Below, one piece after another: positions 63,955 through 64,000 of a stretch of DNA of 64,000 nt (position 1 is its first letter; every line of letters begins with the position of its first letter). Made by a program: the position numbers and the translations under genes. The notes under the pieces were generated by a model. The model had not been told where the DNA came from. It ran no database searches and worked only from the letters and a program-made list of their open reading frames with translations. The stretch is from Mesorhizobium prunaredense (GTDB taxonomy: Bacteria; Pseudomonadota; Alphaproteobacteria; Rhizobiales; Rhizobiaceae), in NCBI RefSeq assembly GCF_900156895.1, contig NZ_FTPD01000056.1:78379-142378 (forward strand). Reading direction: 5' to 3'.

Positions 63955-64000
63955 TTAGTGCATCGTCATCCATTCGCGGGCTTCGCGCAGCGCCCTGGCG
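63955..64000 (-). CDS. C-terminal end of a gene running off the window
   Basis: The minus-strand frame reads ARALREAREWMTMH and stops at 63955-63957. Helical, ordinary codon use. Only 14 codons are visible, so no family can be assigned. Confidence 0.4.
   Translation of the reverse strand, partial: ARALREAREWMTMH

Noticed and set aside
1-64000. CRISPR array or cas genes, prompted by the TPR-CHAT gene
   Set aside because: No regularly spaced repeats and no Cas-like protein were seen anywhere in the window.

Overview
The window is a piece of an alphaproteobacterial chromosome, most probably a Mesorhizobium or a close relative (Hyphomicrobiales). The reasons are the Omp2b/RopA-type porin, the high-GC leucine-degradation genes of rhizobial type, the dispersed intergenic repeats seen on both flanks, and the P4-type integrase island next to a tRNA gene. 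This is inferred from gene content, not from any database search.

Layout. Positions 164-48784 form a genomic island. Its ends are a perfect 16-bp direct repeat: 164-179 on the left and 48769-48784 on the right. The right copy is the 3' end of an intact tRNA-Ser(GCU) gene (48770-48860, minus strand). A P4-type tyrosine integrase starts 156 bp inside the left copy. The first 5.5 kb of the island is a mobile-element module: integrase, AlpA-like regulator, an ATPase and small phage-like genes. Positions 5.5-9.9 kb carry orphan genes, including a frameshifted tail-collar-like gene and a predicted nucleoside 2-deoxyribosyltransferase-like protein.

The most striking part is 10.4-31.4 kb. It is less GC-rich than the flanks and carries nine genes for predicted exported proteins, all with N-terminal signal peptides. 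They are proteases and peptidoglycan hydrolases that sit together: a CHAT protease with a lysozyme-family protein; two GH25 lysozyme-like proteins in one operon; an amidase, a trypsin and a pseudotrypsin-LysM-subtilisin fusion in one operon; and a TPR-CHAT protease convergent with a GH24/pesticin-like lysozyme. Two members have lost catalytic residues: the trypsin domain of the fusion, and the first GH25 protein. The set looks like a periplasmic system in which caspase-like, trypsin-like and subtilisin-like proteases are paired with cell-wall-cutting enzymes, perhaps for programmed lysis, phage defence or competition. That role is inference. Insertion-sequence debris (IS630, IS5, IS481 and an IS21 element with a 6-bp target duplication) lies between the modules.

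From 31.4 to 48.7 kb the island carries decayed genes (a ClpP-like gene, the start of an SbcD-like gene, a ligase C-terminus, a resolvase without its catalytic end), a helicase IV-like protein, stress-type small genes, a cluster of PAN-domain protein, coiled-coil membrane protein, thermonuclease and adenylate cyclase, and a row of small phage/ICE-type genes with an XRE regulator.

Right of the tRNA (48.9-64 kb) is ordinary core chromosome. It has a porin, a TPR-sulfotransferase, a HisC-like aminotransferase, a TetR regulator, isovaleryl-CoA dehydrogenase, both methylcrotonyl-CoA carboxylase subunits and a branched-chain amino acid binding protein. These leucine/isovalerate catabolism genes are interrupted by a VapBC-type and a HicAB-type toxin-antitoxin pair; hicA carries what look like two compensating frameshifts.
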